NCBI RefSeq assembly: GCF_900148495.1
Contig: NZ_FTRU01000008.1
Location: 62,001-126,000 of the forward strand
From: Negativibacillus massiliensis
GTDB taxonomy: Bacteria; Bacillota; Clostridia; Oscillospirales; Ruminococcaceae
Length of the DNA stretch: 64,000 bases
Direction: 5' to 3'
The notes below the pieces were generated by a model. It was not told the DNA's origin. It saw nothing but the letters and a program-made list of their open reading frames with translations, and searched no databases. Each line of letters opens with the position of its first letter. Position 1 is the stretch's first letter. The position numbers were made by a program, and so were the translations under genes. Shown here piece by piece: positions 40,911 through 49,128 of the stretch.

Positions 40911-41123
40911 ATGGAACAGAAAAAAATTGAAAGAATTTCAGAGTTGTCCAGAAAATCCCGCGCAGAGGGACTGACCGAGGAAGAAAAGCTTGAGCAGCAG
41001 GCACTGCGTCAGGAGTATATTCAGAGCATGCGTCAGAGCCTTCGTGCAACACTGGATAATTCGGTTATCGTCCGTCCAGACGGCACCAAAGAAAAGGTCA
41101 GTGACCGCGCAAAGAAAAAGTAA
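40911..41123 (+). CDS. DUF896 (YnzC/UPF0291) protein
   Basis: A 70-residue protein, RISELSRKSRAEGLTEEEKL, then EQQALRQEYIQSMRQSLRAT, the DUF896 pattern. The Bacillus homologue YnzC is in an SOS-induced operon; the molecular role is not known. ACAGGAGAAATAAAG precedes the ATG. A terminator shared with leuA follows. Confidence 0.9.
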   Translation: MEQKKIERISELSRKSRAEGLTEEEKLEQQALRQEYIQSMRQSLRATLDNSVIVRPDGTKEKVSDRAKKK

Positions 41124-41125
41124 AG

Positions 41126-41157
41126 AAAAAGCTCGTCCAAAAGGACGAGCTTTTTTT
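41126..41157. terminator. Bidirectional terminator between DUF896 gene and leuA
   Basis: GCTCGTCC and GGACGAGC around AAAA, with A-run and T-run on the two sides. It serves both convergent genes. Confidence 0.92.
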
Positions 41158-42829
41158 AGTCATTTTGTTCCTGTGTCAACATGCGGTCGATTGCGCTAAA
41201 GAGAGCAAAGATGGAAGCAGCGATAATATCGGTGTGAACGCCGCAGCCCCAGTAGGTTTTCTGGCTGTCTGAGGTGATGCCGACATAAGCAATTGCTCGG
41301 GAGGTGGAGCCACGTTCCAGCGCATGTTCCTGGTAGACGATATCATGAAAGCGGATATTGAGTCCACGACGCAAAGCGTTGCTCACTGCATCGAATCGAC
41401 CATTTCCGCGTCCGGTCAGTTCCATTTCCTCTTTTCCGACGGTCAGGGAAACAGTGGTATGATATTCCTTTTTGTGGACAAAGTAGAAGTCGTCCAGACG
41501 GATTGGTGTTTGCAGATTGAGGTAGGTGTCCATAAAGATCTGGTGAACTTCTTCCGGAGAGAGTTCCTTGTGCTGATGGTCGGAAATTCCCTTGATGATG
41601 TAGCCAAATTCTTCCCGCATTGGTTTTGGCATATTGATGCCGTACTTGTGTTCCAGCAGGTAGCCGATACCACCCTTGCCCGACTGGGAATTAATGCGGA
41701 TCACATCATTTTCATAGCTTCGTCCGATATCCTGCGGGTCGATCGGGAGATAAGGAACATTCCAATGAGCGCCAGAATGGCTCTGGCGCCACTGCATTCC
41801 CTTGGCGATTGCATCCTGATGAGAGCCGGAAAAAGCGGCAAATACCAGCTGACCGCCATAAGGCTGACGGGGAGGAAGATTCATTCCCGTCGCATCCTCA
41901 TACATTTCGACAACCTGCGGTATATTGGAAAGGTCAAGTATCGGGTCCACTCCATGAGAAAACAGGTTGAGTGCAAGGGTAATCAGGTCAACGTTTCCGG
42001 TGCGCTCTCCATTGCCGAATAAGGTTCCCTCCACACGCTGGCCACCTGCAAGAATGCCCAGCTCCGCTTCCGCGACGGCGCTGCCGCGGTCATTGTGCGG
42101 GTGCAGGGAAAGAATCACATTTTCACGGTAGTTTAAGTGATCGCTCATGTATTCAATCTGGTTAGCGTAAACGTGCGGCATCGAGAGGGAAACGGTGGAA
42201 GCAAGATTGATGATGACGGGGTGTTCTTTCTGTGGTTTCCAGACATCCAGCACCGCATTGCAGATTTCCACAGCAAAATCAAGTTCGGTTCCGGTAAAGC
42301 TTTCCGGTGTGTACTCAAACAGAAATTCGCCTTTTGTTTTAGCGGCATATTCGGTCAGCCATTTTGCACCGGACACCGCGATTTCAATAATCTCGCTGCG
42401 GGATTTTTGGAAAACCTGTTCCCTCTGTGCAACAGAGGTGGAATTGTAAAGATGGATGATTGCTTTACGGCATCCATCCAATGCCTCGAAAGTTTTTCTT
42501 ATGATATGTTCTCTTGCAGGGGTGATAACCTGTATGGTGACATCCTCAGGAATCAGTTTTTGCTCGATCAGTGTGCGGACAAATTGAAATTCTGTTTCGG
42601 ATGCTGCCGGAAAACCGACTTCAATCTCCTTAAATCCCAGTTTGCAAAGAAATTGAAAAAATTCCAACTTTTTTTCCAAACTCATTGGGACAATCAGCGC
42701 CTGATTTCCGTCCCGCAGGTCAACGCTGCACCAGCGAGGAGCTTTGGAGATGTATTCCTGTGAGCTCCAGCGATGCTCGCTGACAGGTGGATTAAAATAA
42801 TTTCGGGTATATTTATCGGTGTTTTTCAT
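41156..42829 (-). CDS. leuA: 2-isopropylmalate synthase
   Basis: First committed step of leucine synthesis: 2-oxoisovalerate plus acetyl-CoA. The catalytic DLRDGNQAL (residues 37-45), metal-binding HPHNDRG and C-terminal leucine-regulatory domain are all present (557 aa). This is the longer LeuA type with an extended N-terminus. The start at 42,829 has GGAAAGGAAACTGCA upstream. It is controlled by a T-box leader. Other leu genes are not adjacent. Confidence 0.95.
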   Translation of the reverse strand: MKNTDKYTRNYFNPPVSEHRWSSQEYISKAPRWCSVDLRDGNQALIVPMSLEKKLEFFQFLCKLGFKEIEVGFPAASETEFQFVRTLIEQKLIPEDVTIQVITPAREHIIRKTFEALDGCRKAIIHLYNSTSVAQREQVFQKSRSEIIEIAVSGAKWLTEYAAKTKGEFLFEYTPESFTGTELDFAVEICNAVLDVWKPQKEHPVIINLASTVSLSMPHVYANQIEYMSDHLNYRENVILSLHPHNDRGSAVAEAELGILAGGQRVEGTLFGNGERTGNVDLITLALNLFSHGVDPILDLSNIPQVVEMYEDATGMNLPPRQPYGGQLVFAAFSGSHQDAIAKGMQWRQSHSGAHWNVPYLPIDPQDIGRSYENDVIRINSQSGKGGIGYLLEHKYGINMPKPMREEFGYIIKGISDHQHKELSPEEVHQIFMDTYLNLQTPIRLDDFYFVHKKEYHTTVSLTVGKEEMELTGRGNGRFDAVSNALRRGLNIRFHDIVYQEHALERGSTSRAIAYVGITSDSQKTYWGCGVHTDIIAASIFALFSAIDRMLTQEQND

Positions 42830-42849
42830 TGCAGTTTCCTTTCCGGGGC

Positions 42850-43140
42850 AAAACAAAAACGGTCTTTTGTCCCTGTCGATTCAGAGACGAAAGACCGTAG
42901 CTTCCGCGGTACCACCCTGATTCATACCTCAAAAGGTATGCCCTTGTATCCGTACGGGACCTAAGTCCGATTACGGCTTCCACAATAACGGACGGAAAGA
43001 CCGCTGCCGCCTACTGCACAAAATATGGTTTGGGGCAGAGCTCCCAGGGGAGTTTAGTCAGGAGTTACCGCTGTCTTGCACCAACCGACAGTTCTCTGAA
43101 GGAATGACCTGACCTACTAATCCTGTTCAACGCCTTTGCT
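42850..43140 (-). promoter_or_regulatory. T-box riboswitch (leucine type) with terminator
   Basis: On the minus strand: Stem I with AGTAG, AGAGAAC and GGTTGGTGCAAGACAGC loops, then AGGGTGGTACCGCGGAAGC (the T-box, 42,901-42,918), then terminator ACGGTCTTTCGTC/GACAAAAGACCGT with T-run (42,855-42,898). Uncharged tRNA-Leu should favour the antiterminator and leuA expression. Leu codons CTC and CTA both lie in the likely specifier region; I cannot fix which is used. Confidence 0.93.
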
Positions 43141-43154
43141 TTTGATTTTTATTT

Positions 43155-43183
43155 ATCATAAATGGATTTTTATGAAATGTCAA
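43155..43183 (-). promoter_or_regulatory. Promoter for leuA/T-box
   Basis: TTGACA (43178-43183), 17-bp spacer, TATGAT (43155-43160) on the minus strand, about 20 nt ahead of T-box Stem I. Confidence 0.88.
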
Positions 43184-43248
43184 GTCTGACACTGCGGGTT
43201 CTGTAATAAATACCACAAATTCGAGAGGATAGGGAAATTATTGCAATC

Positions 43249-43277
43249 AAAAACAGGCTGTGCATTTGCACAGCCTG
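43249..43277 (-). terminator. Terminator after hpf
   Basis: CAGGCTGTGCA and TGCACAGCCTG pair perfectly, followed on the minus strand by TTTTT. Confidence 0.88.
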
Positions 43278-43289
43278 TACCATTTACCA

Positions 43290-43814
43290 TTATTCTTCTT
43301 CTGGTTCGATTACAGCATAGTTGCCGTCATGGCGTTTGTAAACTACGTTGATCTCACCGGATTCTGCGTTGCGGAAAACGAAGAACTGATGATCGAGCAT
43401 ATTCATCTGGAGAATTGCTTCCTCTACTTCCATTGGTTTTACAGGGAAGCGTTTGGTCTTAACGACTCGATATTCATCTGGCTCATACATTTCTTCCACA
43501 AACTCTGGTGTGAAGGTAGCGGATTTCATCCGTTTGGTCAGTTTGTTTTTGTTCTTTACGATCTGACGGAACAAGGAGTCGACAACTGCTTCCAGAGCAT
43601 CTTCACGTTCATCAGCGGTTCTTTCAGCACGGAAGAAAAGTCCTTCAGATTTGATGGTTACCTCAACAGTTTCATGGTCGCCGGAATGAATAACGGTTAC
43701 CTGAGACTGTGCGTTGTCGCCGAAAAAGCGATCAAATTTGGAAAGTTTTTTCTCAACTCTTGCACGGAAAGAATCTTTGATACCTGTGTTTCTAGCGGTG
43801 ATGTTAATCTTCAT
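43290..43814 (-). CDS. hpf: Ribosome hibernation promoting factor, long form
   Basis: Dimerises 70S ribosomes to 100S in stationary phase. The N-terminal S30AE domain has MKINITARNTGIKDSFRARV, then EKKLSKFDRFF, and the C-terminal dimerisation domain has VKTKRFPVKPMEVEEAILQM and the NAESGEINVVYKR hallmark. It is 174 aa. Start at 43,814 has AAAGGGGTTGAAACG upstream. Confidence 0.95.
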   Translation of the reverse strand: MKINITARNTGIKDSFRARVEKKLSKFDRFFGDNAQSQVTVIHSGDHETVEVTIKSEGLFFRAERTADEREDALEAVVDSLFRQIVKNKNKLTKRMKSATFTPEFVEEMYEPDEYRVVKTKRFPVKPMEVEEAILQMNMLDHQFFVFRNAESGEINVVYKRHDGNYAVIEPEEE

Positions 43815-43881
43815 CGTTTCAACCCCTTTTGCGATAATATACAAAATATTCAGGTTGATTCCTTTTTATTTTGTTGAGATT

Positions 43882-43910
43882 ATTATACTACTTTCATCTC
43901 AAAAGGTCAA
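43882..43910 (-). promoter_or_regulatory. Promoter for hpf
   Basis: TTGACC (43905-43910), 17-bp spacer, TATAAT (43882-43887) on the minus strand. Confidence 0.85.
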
Positions 43911-44022
43911 GAAGATTCTTCTAAAAAAACACATCTTTTCTGTGAAAGTTTTTTTGGTAAAATAAGTACAAAATGTATCACAAATGAAAACGGCGAAAGT
44001 TTATGCAGATTAAAAATGATGG

Positions 44023-44051
44023 TTGCAATCAGGGGATAAACTTGATATGAT
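44023..44051 (+). promoter_or_regulatory. Promoter for the RlmL-like gene
   Basis: TTGCAA (44023-44028), 17-bp spacer, TATGAT (44046-44051). The 300-nt gap between hpf and this gene otherwise shows only AT-rich sequence. Confidence 0.65.
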
Positions 44052-44117
44052 ATTTTTGTTAAAAGCAAAGTTTTAGGATAGGCCGCATACACAAGGCAAA
44101 GATAAAGGAGAATCTTT

Positions 44118-45311
44118 TTGAGAGTAGTATTGTCAGCTCCCTGTCATTTTGGACTGGAGAGCGTTTTATCTTCCGAAATCCGCAGAATGGGCGGAGAAAA
44201 CCTAGAGGTCACCGACGGCAGAATCACCTTTGAAGGTGACGAGAGCATGATTGCCAGAGCAAACATTGGTCTGCGTACCGCTGAACGTGTCCAGCTGGTA
44301 CTGGGCAGATTTGAGGCGCGCAGTTTCGAAGAGCTATTTCAGGGGGTAAAGAAGATCCCGTTTGAAGATTATATCGGCAAAAAAGATGCCTTTCCAGTTA
44401 AGGGCGGATGGTCGCTGAAATCCCAGCTCTTCAGCATCTCGGACTGTCAGTCGATTATTAAAAAGGCAATTGTTACCCGCTTGCAGGAGGTATACAACCT
44501 CAGTTGGTTTGAGGAGACCGGAACTACCTATGCGGTGGAGTTCGGCATCAATCGAGACAATGTCATGATTACGCTGGACACCACCGGAACGGGACTGCAT
44601 AAACGCGGTTACCGCAAAAATGCGGTGCTTGCTCCAATCAAGGAAACGCTGGCTGCGGGAATCATCGACCTTGCACACATTTATCCGGACACAGTGCTGT
44701 ATGACCCGTTCTGCGGTTCGGGCACCATGCTGATCGAATCGGCAATGCATGCAATGCGAATTGCACCAGGACTGCGCCGAAGATTTGCAGCAGAAAAATG
44801 GGACTGGCTCCCACAGACGGTATGGCAGCAGGAACGTCAGCGTGCATTTGACCTGATTAAACGCGATGCCACCTTCCGCGCTTATGGCAGCGATATTGAT
44901 CCGGCAGCGGTGGAGCTTGCGCAGTATAACGCAAAGCAGGCAGGTGTTGGAACCCGCATCGAGATTGTACAGCGTGATGTAAAAGATTTTTATATGCCGG
45001 ATGAAAAGGGCGTTGTAATCTGTAACCCTCCATACGGCGAACGACTGCTCGATTTAAAGACTGCACAGGAAATTTATGAGACGATGGGCAAGGTCTTTTC
45101 GCAGGGATATCCGCACCGTTATTATATCATCAGTCCCGATATGGAATTTGAAAAATCCTTTGGTCGGATGGCAGATAAACGCAGAAAGCTCTATAACGGT
45201 ATGATTCCATGTCAGCTGTACATGTACTTTAAGGAAGAACAGAAGAAAGCCTCAAAACCTTCCAGAGCAAAACCATATCCTGACAGAAGGGATCACCGTA
45301 TCAAAAAATAA
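44118..45311 (+). CDS. THUMP-domain 23S rRNA methyltransferase (RlmL/YpsC-like)
   Basis: N2-guanine RNA methyltransferase. The N-terminal ferredoxin-like/THUMP region (residues ~1-160) is followed by the Rossmann part with YDPFCGSGTMLIESAM and the catalytic VICNPPYGERL. It is 397 aa with a basic tail. The start is TTG 44118; AAAGGAGAATC lies upstream. The usual target is G2445 of 23S rRNA (from the family). Confidence 0.92.
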   Translation: MRVVLSAPCHFGLESVLSSEIRRMGGENLEVTDGRITFEGDESMIARANIGLRTAERVQLVLGRFEARSFEELFQGVKKIPFEDYIGKKDAFPVKGGWSLKSQLFSISDCQSIIKKAIVTRLQEVYNLSWFEETGTTYAVEFGINRDNVMITLDTTGTGLHKRGYRKNAVLAPIKETLAAGIIDLAHIYPDTVLYDPFCGSGTMLIESAMHAMRIAPGLRRRFAAEKWDWLPQTVWQQERQRAFDLIKRDATFRAYGSDIDPAAVELAQYNAKQAGVGTRIEIVQRDVKDFYMPDEKGVVICNPPYGERLLDLKTAQEIYETMGKVFSQGYPHRYYIISPDMEFEKSFGRMADKRRKLYNGMIPCQLYMYFKEEQKKASKPSRAKPYPDRRDHRIKK

Positions 45312-45313
45312 TT

Positions 45314-45346
45314 AAAACAGCCGTTCTTATCAGAACGGCTGTTTTT
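45314..45346 (+). terminator. Terminator after the RlmL-like gene
   Basis: AAAACAGCCGTTCT and AGAACGGCTGTTTTT around TATC. Confidence 0.9.
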
Positions 45347-45360
45347 GCATTAGTGCTTTA

Positions 45361-46036
45361 GCAAAGAACTTTCGCCAATAAGCGAAAGTTCAACAACCGC
45401 CCGCTATGCGGGTGGATTAAGGCTTAAGCAAAGAAACATCCTTTCTGGTAAGATAGAGATTGTTCAAGCCTCTAAAAAACCAGGAAAGGATGTTTCTTAT
45501 GGCAAATAGTTTAGCACATACCAAATGGGTATGCAAGTATCACATCGTTTTTACACCAAAGTACCGTCGGAAAATAATCTATAAAGAATTGAGAAAAGAT
45601 ATCCAGCAAATCATAAAAGATTTGTGTAAGTGGAAAGGTGTAGAAATTATAGAAGGGCATATGATGCCGGATCATGTACATATTCTGGTAAGTATACCGC
45701 CCAAATACAGTGTATCCCAATTCATGGGATACCTCAAAGGGAAAAGTGCGATGATGATATTTGAAAGGCATGCAAACCTAAAATACAAGTGATATTATGT
45801 AAGTACAGTAGGAATCAATACTGCGACAATACAAAAATATATCCGAGAGCAAGAAAAGCAAGATCAAATAGAAGATAGTTTAAGCAAGAAGGAGTATGTA
45901 GACCCTTTCAAGGGTAGCAAGTAATCATACCACCAGAGGCTTGAACAAAGTGAAAGCCAGCGTCATTTAGGCGCTGGCTTTTATCACGGCCTTATAGGCC
46001 GCTCGTCATGCCACCCCTCTTAGGGGTGGTCATGAC
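45361..46036 (+). mobile_element. IS200/IS605-type insertion sequence, decayed
   Basis: The left side has hairpins AACTTTCGC/GCGAAAGTT (45367-45390) and CCCGC/GCGGG (45400-45412). The right side has AAAGCCAGCG/CGCTGGCTTT (45953-45981) and CCACCCC/GGGGTGG with TCATG/CATGA (46006-46036). These subterminal palindromes and a lone tnpA gene fit IS200. Exact ends are not certain. There is no tnpB. Confidence 0.75.
45499..45924 (+). pseudogene. tnpA: IS200-type TnpA transposase, interrupted by an in-frame deletion and stop
   Basis: HUH-family single-strand transposase. The N-terminal half is intact (YHIVFTPKYRRKIIY, MMPDHVHILVSIPP with the HUH motif). After ANLKYK, a TGA (45790-45792) stands where homologues have about ten residues (YGNRHFWAEG-like); the frame then goes on with YYVSTVGINTATIQKYIREQ, which holds the catalytic Tyr, to TAA at 45,924. 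The in-frame deletion created the stop, so the product lacks the nucleophile and should be dead. Confidence 0.85.
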
Positions 46037-46188
46037 TTCGAACAAAAGAAAAAATTGAGTAAAAATAAGAATAAGGCTATGAAAAATTAAGAAAACCAGA
46101 GGATTTTGGGAATTTATCCAGATAAAAGAGAAACAAAGTCGATAAATGATAAAAAATACCGAATTATTCGGAAAAACAGCGAAAAATA

Positions 46189-46216
46189 TTGACTTCCTGT
46201 CACTTTATGGTATAGT
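46189..46216 (+). promoter_or_regulatory. Promoter for potABCD
   Basis: TTGACT (46189-46194), 16-bp spacer, TATAGT (46211-46216), followed by a palindrome at the expected start point. Confidence 0.8.
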
Positions 46217-46226
46217 GTATATGGTA

Positions 46227-46245
46227 TTTTAACAAAGTGTTAAAA
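46227..46245. promoter_or_regulatory. Palindrome at the potABCD transcription start, possible operator
   Basis: TTTTAACA-AAG-TGTTAAAA, perfect 8-bp arms, 10 nt after the -10 box. Its place over the start point suits repressor binding (inference). Confidence 0.6.
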
Positions 46246-46256
46246 GATAGATTTTT

Positions 46257-46404
46257 TCAGGGACAAAGCTTCCTGAAAGGGGAATTTTAGAAAAGGAACA
46301 GTGTAAGGACGGCAAAGACGGCAGCAATCCTTTTGCGGGAAACGTCCGGACACTGAAAACTGGAACCGTTCCAGACAAAACATGGGGTGCAGATAAGATG
46401 CACC
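46257..46404 (+). promoter_or_regulatory. Structured 5' leader of potABCD (candidate cis-regulatory RNA)
   Basis: Consecutive pairings: TTTCAGG/CCTGAAA region (46255-46278); a composite stem CAGTGT, GGACG, GCAAA with TTTTGC, CGTCC, ACACTG (46299-46355); CTGGAA/TTCCAG (46360-46374); GGTGCA/TGCACC (46386-46404), only a few nt before the ribosome site AAAGGGGG. No long ORF lies in this 200-nt leader. It matches no riboswitch class I can name. Confidence 0.55.
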
Positions 46405-46430
46405 AAACCGCAAAGGGGGATATAGAGCAG

Positions 46431-47477
46431 ATGAAAGATAATATTTTGATCAGCTTAAAAGACGTAGTGGTAGAATTTGATGGACAGCGAATTCTCAAGG
46501 GAATCAACCTTGATATTCACGATGAGGAATTTGTAACTTTCCTTGGTCCTTCCGGTTGTGGTAAAACAACAACTCTGCGTATTATCGGTGGATTTGTTGA
46601 GCCAAATTCGGGAGATATCTTTTTTGACGGGAAGAAGATCAACGGAGTGCCGCCGTACAAGCGCAACGTTAATACCGTTTTCCAGCGTTATGCGCTCTTC
46701 CCGCATCTGAACGTTTTTGATAACGTTGCATTTGGCTTAAATATCAAAAAGATGGATAAAAAGCAGATCAGCACAAAGGTGCGTGAAATGCTCAAACTGG
46801 TTGGTCTGGTTGGCTTTGAAAACCGAAACATCAACCAGCTTTCCGGCGGTCAGCAGCAGCGTGTAGCAATTGCCCGCGCGCTGGTCAACGAACCAAAGGT
46901 TCTGCTTCTGGACGAACCTCTGGGCGCTCTGGACTTAAAGCTGCGTAAAGAAATGCAGACCGAGCTGATGCGCATTCAGAAATCGCTGAAGATCACCTTT
47001 ATTTATGTTACCCACGATCAGGAAGAGGCACTGACCATGTCCGACCGCGTGGTTGTCATGAAGGACGGAGAAATCCAGCAGATCGGTACACCGCAGGATA
47101 TCTACAATGAGCCGAAAAACGCTTTCGTTGCAGACTTTATCGGAGAAAGCAACATCATCGATGGTGTTATGTACGAAGACTTTGAAGTGGAATTTGCCGG
47201 ACAGGCATTCAAGTGTGTCGACAAGGGCTTTGCAGAAAACGAGCGTGTCGATGTTGTTATCCGTCCGGAGGATATTATTGTTGGTGACTATGAGACCTCT
47301 CCAATCAGCGGCGAGGTAGAATCGGTTATCTTCAAAGGCGTACATTATGAGATTACCGTTGATGCACATGGCTATAAATGGCTCATTCACTCCACCCAGA
47401 GCCAGCCAGTTGGCGCGCACATCGGCATGAATGTTCGTCCAGAAGATATCCACATCATGAAAAAGATGGAGGCGTAG
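46431..47477 (+). CDS. potA: Spermidine/putrescine ABC transporter ATPase
   Basis: Powers polyamine import. Walker [13 protein letters not shown], signature [15 protein letters not shown], Walker [12 protein letters not shown], and a C-terminal TOBE domain (VVIRPEDI) typical of PotA. It is 348 aa. I chose ATG 46431 ([20 protein letters not shown]). It is the first gene of potABCD. Confidence 0.94.
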   Translation: MKDNILISLKDVVVEFDGQRILKGINLDIHDEEFVTFLGPSGCGKTTTLRIIGGFVEPNSGDIFFDGKKINGVPPYKRNVNTVFQRYALFPHLNVFDNVAFGLNIKKMDKKQISTKVREMLKLVGLVGFENRNINQLSGGQQQRVAIARALVNEPKVLLLDEPLGALDLKLRKEMQTELMRIQKSLKITFIYVTHDQEEALTMSDRVVVMKDGEIQQIGTPQDIYNEPKNAFVADFIGESNIIDGVMYEDFEVEFAGQAFKCVDKGFAENERVDVVIRPEDIIVGDYETSPISGEVESVIFKGVHYEITVDAHGYKWLIHSTQSQPVGAHIGMNVRPEDIHIMKKMEA

Positions 47478-47482
47478 TGCAG

Positions 47483-48328
47483 ATGAAAAACACCTCGGAA
47501 AGCAAAAAAAGCAAACTGTGGGGAGCTCTGCCGGCAGCGCCTTATGTGCTGTGGATGGTAGCGTTTATCGTAATTCCACTGGGAATGGTTGTGTTTTTTG
47601 CTCTGACCGATTCTCAGGGACAGTTTACACTGGAAAATATCGCGCGCGGCGGCGAATACATGAGCGTTTTGCTGCGTTCGATCAAACTGGCGGCAATCGC
47701 GACCGTATTGTGTGTGTTGATTGCCTATCCTCTGGCTTATATCCTTTCCAGAAAACAGGGATTTCAAAAGCAAACCCTGTTTATCATGGTCATGCTGCCA
47801 ATGTGGATGAACTTTTTGCTGAGAACCTTTGCATGGATGACCATTCTGGAAAATAACGGTCTGATCAACAAGTTTTTGGGATTGTTCGGCATCGGCCCTC
47901 TGCACATGATCAACACACAGGGTGCTGTTATTCTCGGTATGGTTTATAATTATATTCCGTTTATGATTTTGCCGATTTACACCACCATGTGTAAAATCGG
48001 AAACGATGTTATCGAAGCGGCGCAGGACCTTGGCGGCAATACCTTCCAGGTTATGGCAAGAGTCGTAATTCCACTGAGTTTGCCGGGTGTCAGCACCGGA
48101 ATCACCATGGTATTTGTTCCGGCAATCTCCACCTTTATTATTTCCAAGATGCTCGGCGGCGGTACCAACCAGCTGATCGGTGATATCATCGAACTGCAGT
48201 TCCTGGGCAACTCCTACAACCCGAACCTCGGTTCGGCGATCTCGCTGGTACTGATGGTTGTTGTTCTGCTGTGCATGAGTATTATGAACAACTTTGACGA
48301 TGAAGAAATGGAGGGAAGAATCTTATGA
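47483..48328 (+). CDS. potB: Spermidine/putrescine ABC transporter permease PotB
   Basis: A 281-residue permease with six membrane segments. The EAA loop for ATPase docking is IEAAQDLGGNTFQVMARVVI. It starts at ATG 47483, 5 nt after the potA stop, with GATGGAGGCGTAG upstream. It overlaps potC by 4 nt. Confidence 0.93.
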   Translation: MKNTSESKKSKLWGALPAAPYVLWMVAFIVIPLGMVVFFALTDSQGQFTLENIARGGEYMSVLLRSIKLAAIATVLCVLIAYPLAYILSRKQGFQKQTLFIMVMLPMWMNFLLRTFAWMTILENNGLINKFLGLFGIGPLHMINTQGAVILGMVYNYIPFMILPIYTTMCKIGNDVIEAAQDLGGNTFQVMARVVIPLSLPGVSTGITMVFVPAISTFIISKMLGGGTNQLIGDIIELQFLGNSYNPNLGSAISLVLMVVVLLCMSIMNNFDDEEMEGRIL

Positions 48329-49128
48329 GAAAAAATCGCTGGCTTTCCTCTTTGTACGTCTGGCTGGTCATGGTGTTTTTGTATGCACCGATTGCCGTGC
48401 TGATTATCTTCTCGTTTAATGACAGCAAGAGCCGAAACACCTGGACCGGATTTACCCTTCGCTGGTATGAAGAACTGTTCCACGACAGGGTAATTATTCA
48501 GTCATTTATTGTCATGCTGGTAGTTGCAATCGTTTCGTCGGTAATCGCAACGGTACTGGGAACCCTTGCAGCAATCGGCTTAAACAAGATGAACAAGAAA
48601 CTCAAGTCGGTCGTTATGACCTTTACCTATCTGCCAATGATCAACCCGGAGATTATCACCGGTGTTGCGCTGATGCTTTTGTTTATCTACCTCAAGATGG
48701 AATTTGGCATGCAGACCCTGATTGTAGCGCACATCACCTTTAACGTGCCGTATGTTATCCTCAATGTTCTGCCGAAGTTAAAGCAGATGGACAAAAACAC
48801 CTACGATGCGGCTTTGGATCTGGGCTGCAATCCGTTTACCGCCTTTACCAAGGTTGTAATTCCGGAAATCATGCCGGGTATCGTTTCGGGCTTTTTGATG
48901 GCGCTGACCTACTCGATGGATGACTTTGTTATTTCCTACTTTGTCAGCGGCGCTTCCATCCAGACCCTGCCGGTTGCAATCTATAGTATGACCCGTCGCC
49001 GTGTCAGCCCGAAGATCAACGCACTGTCCACCATTATGTTTGCAGTTGTTCTGCTGATTCTGGTTATTTACAACGTACTAAGCAGCAGAAAGGGAAAACC
49101 AGTCCGCAGAAAAGGAGGAGAATATTAA
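48325..49128 (+). CDS. potC: Spermidine/putrescine ABC transporter permease PotC
   Basis: A 267-residue permease with six membrane segments. The EAA loop is YDAALDLGCNPFTAFTKVVI. ATG 48325 overlaps the potB stop (ATGA), and GGAGGGAAGAATCTT precedes it. It shares one nucleotide with potD. Confidence 0.93.
   Translation: MRKNRWLSSLYVWLVMVFLYAPIAVLIIFSFNDSKSRNTWTGFTLRWYEELFHDRVIIQSFIVMLVVAIVSSVIATVLGTLAAIGLNKMNKKLKSVVMTFTYLPMINPEIITGVALMLLFIYLKMEFGMQTLIVAHITFNVPYVILNVLPKLKQMDKNTYDAALDLGCNPFTAFTKVVIPEIMPGIVSGFLMALTYSMDDFVISYFVSGASIQTLPVAIYSMTRRRVSPKINALSTIMFAVVLLILVIYNVLSSRKGKPVRRKGGEY

Noticed and set aside
45790-45792. TGA in tnpA could be read through or decoded as selenocysteine.
   Set aside because: Conserved residues are missing exactly at this point, so a deletion is the simple explanation; no SECIS-like hairpin follows directly.
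46299-46355. GGACGGCAAAGACGGC in the potA leader partly resembles guanidine-III riboswitch 3' sequence.
   Set aside because: The pseudoknot elements and the CCGGACGAG part are missing, and the pairing seen here is a simple long stem.
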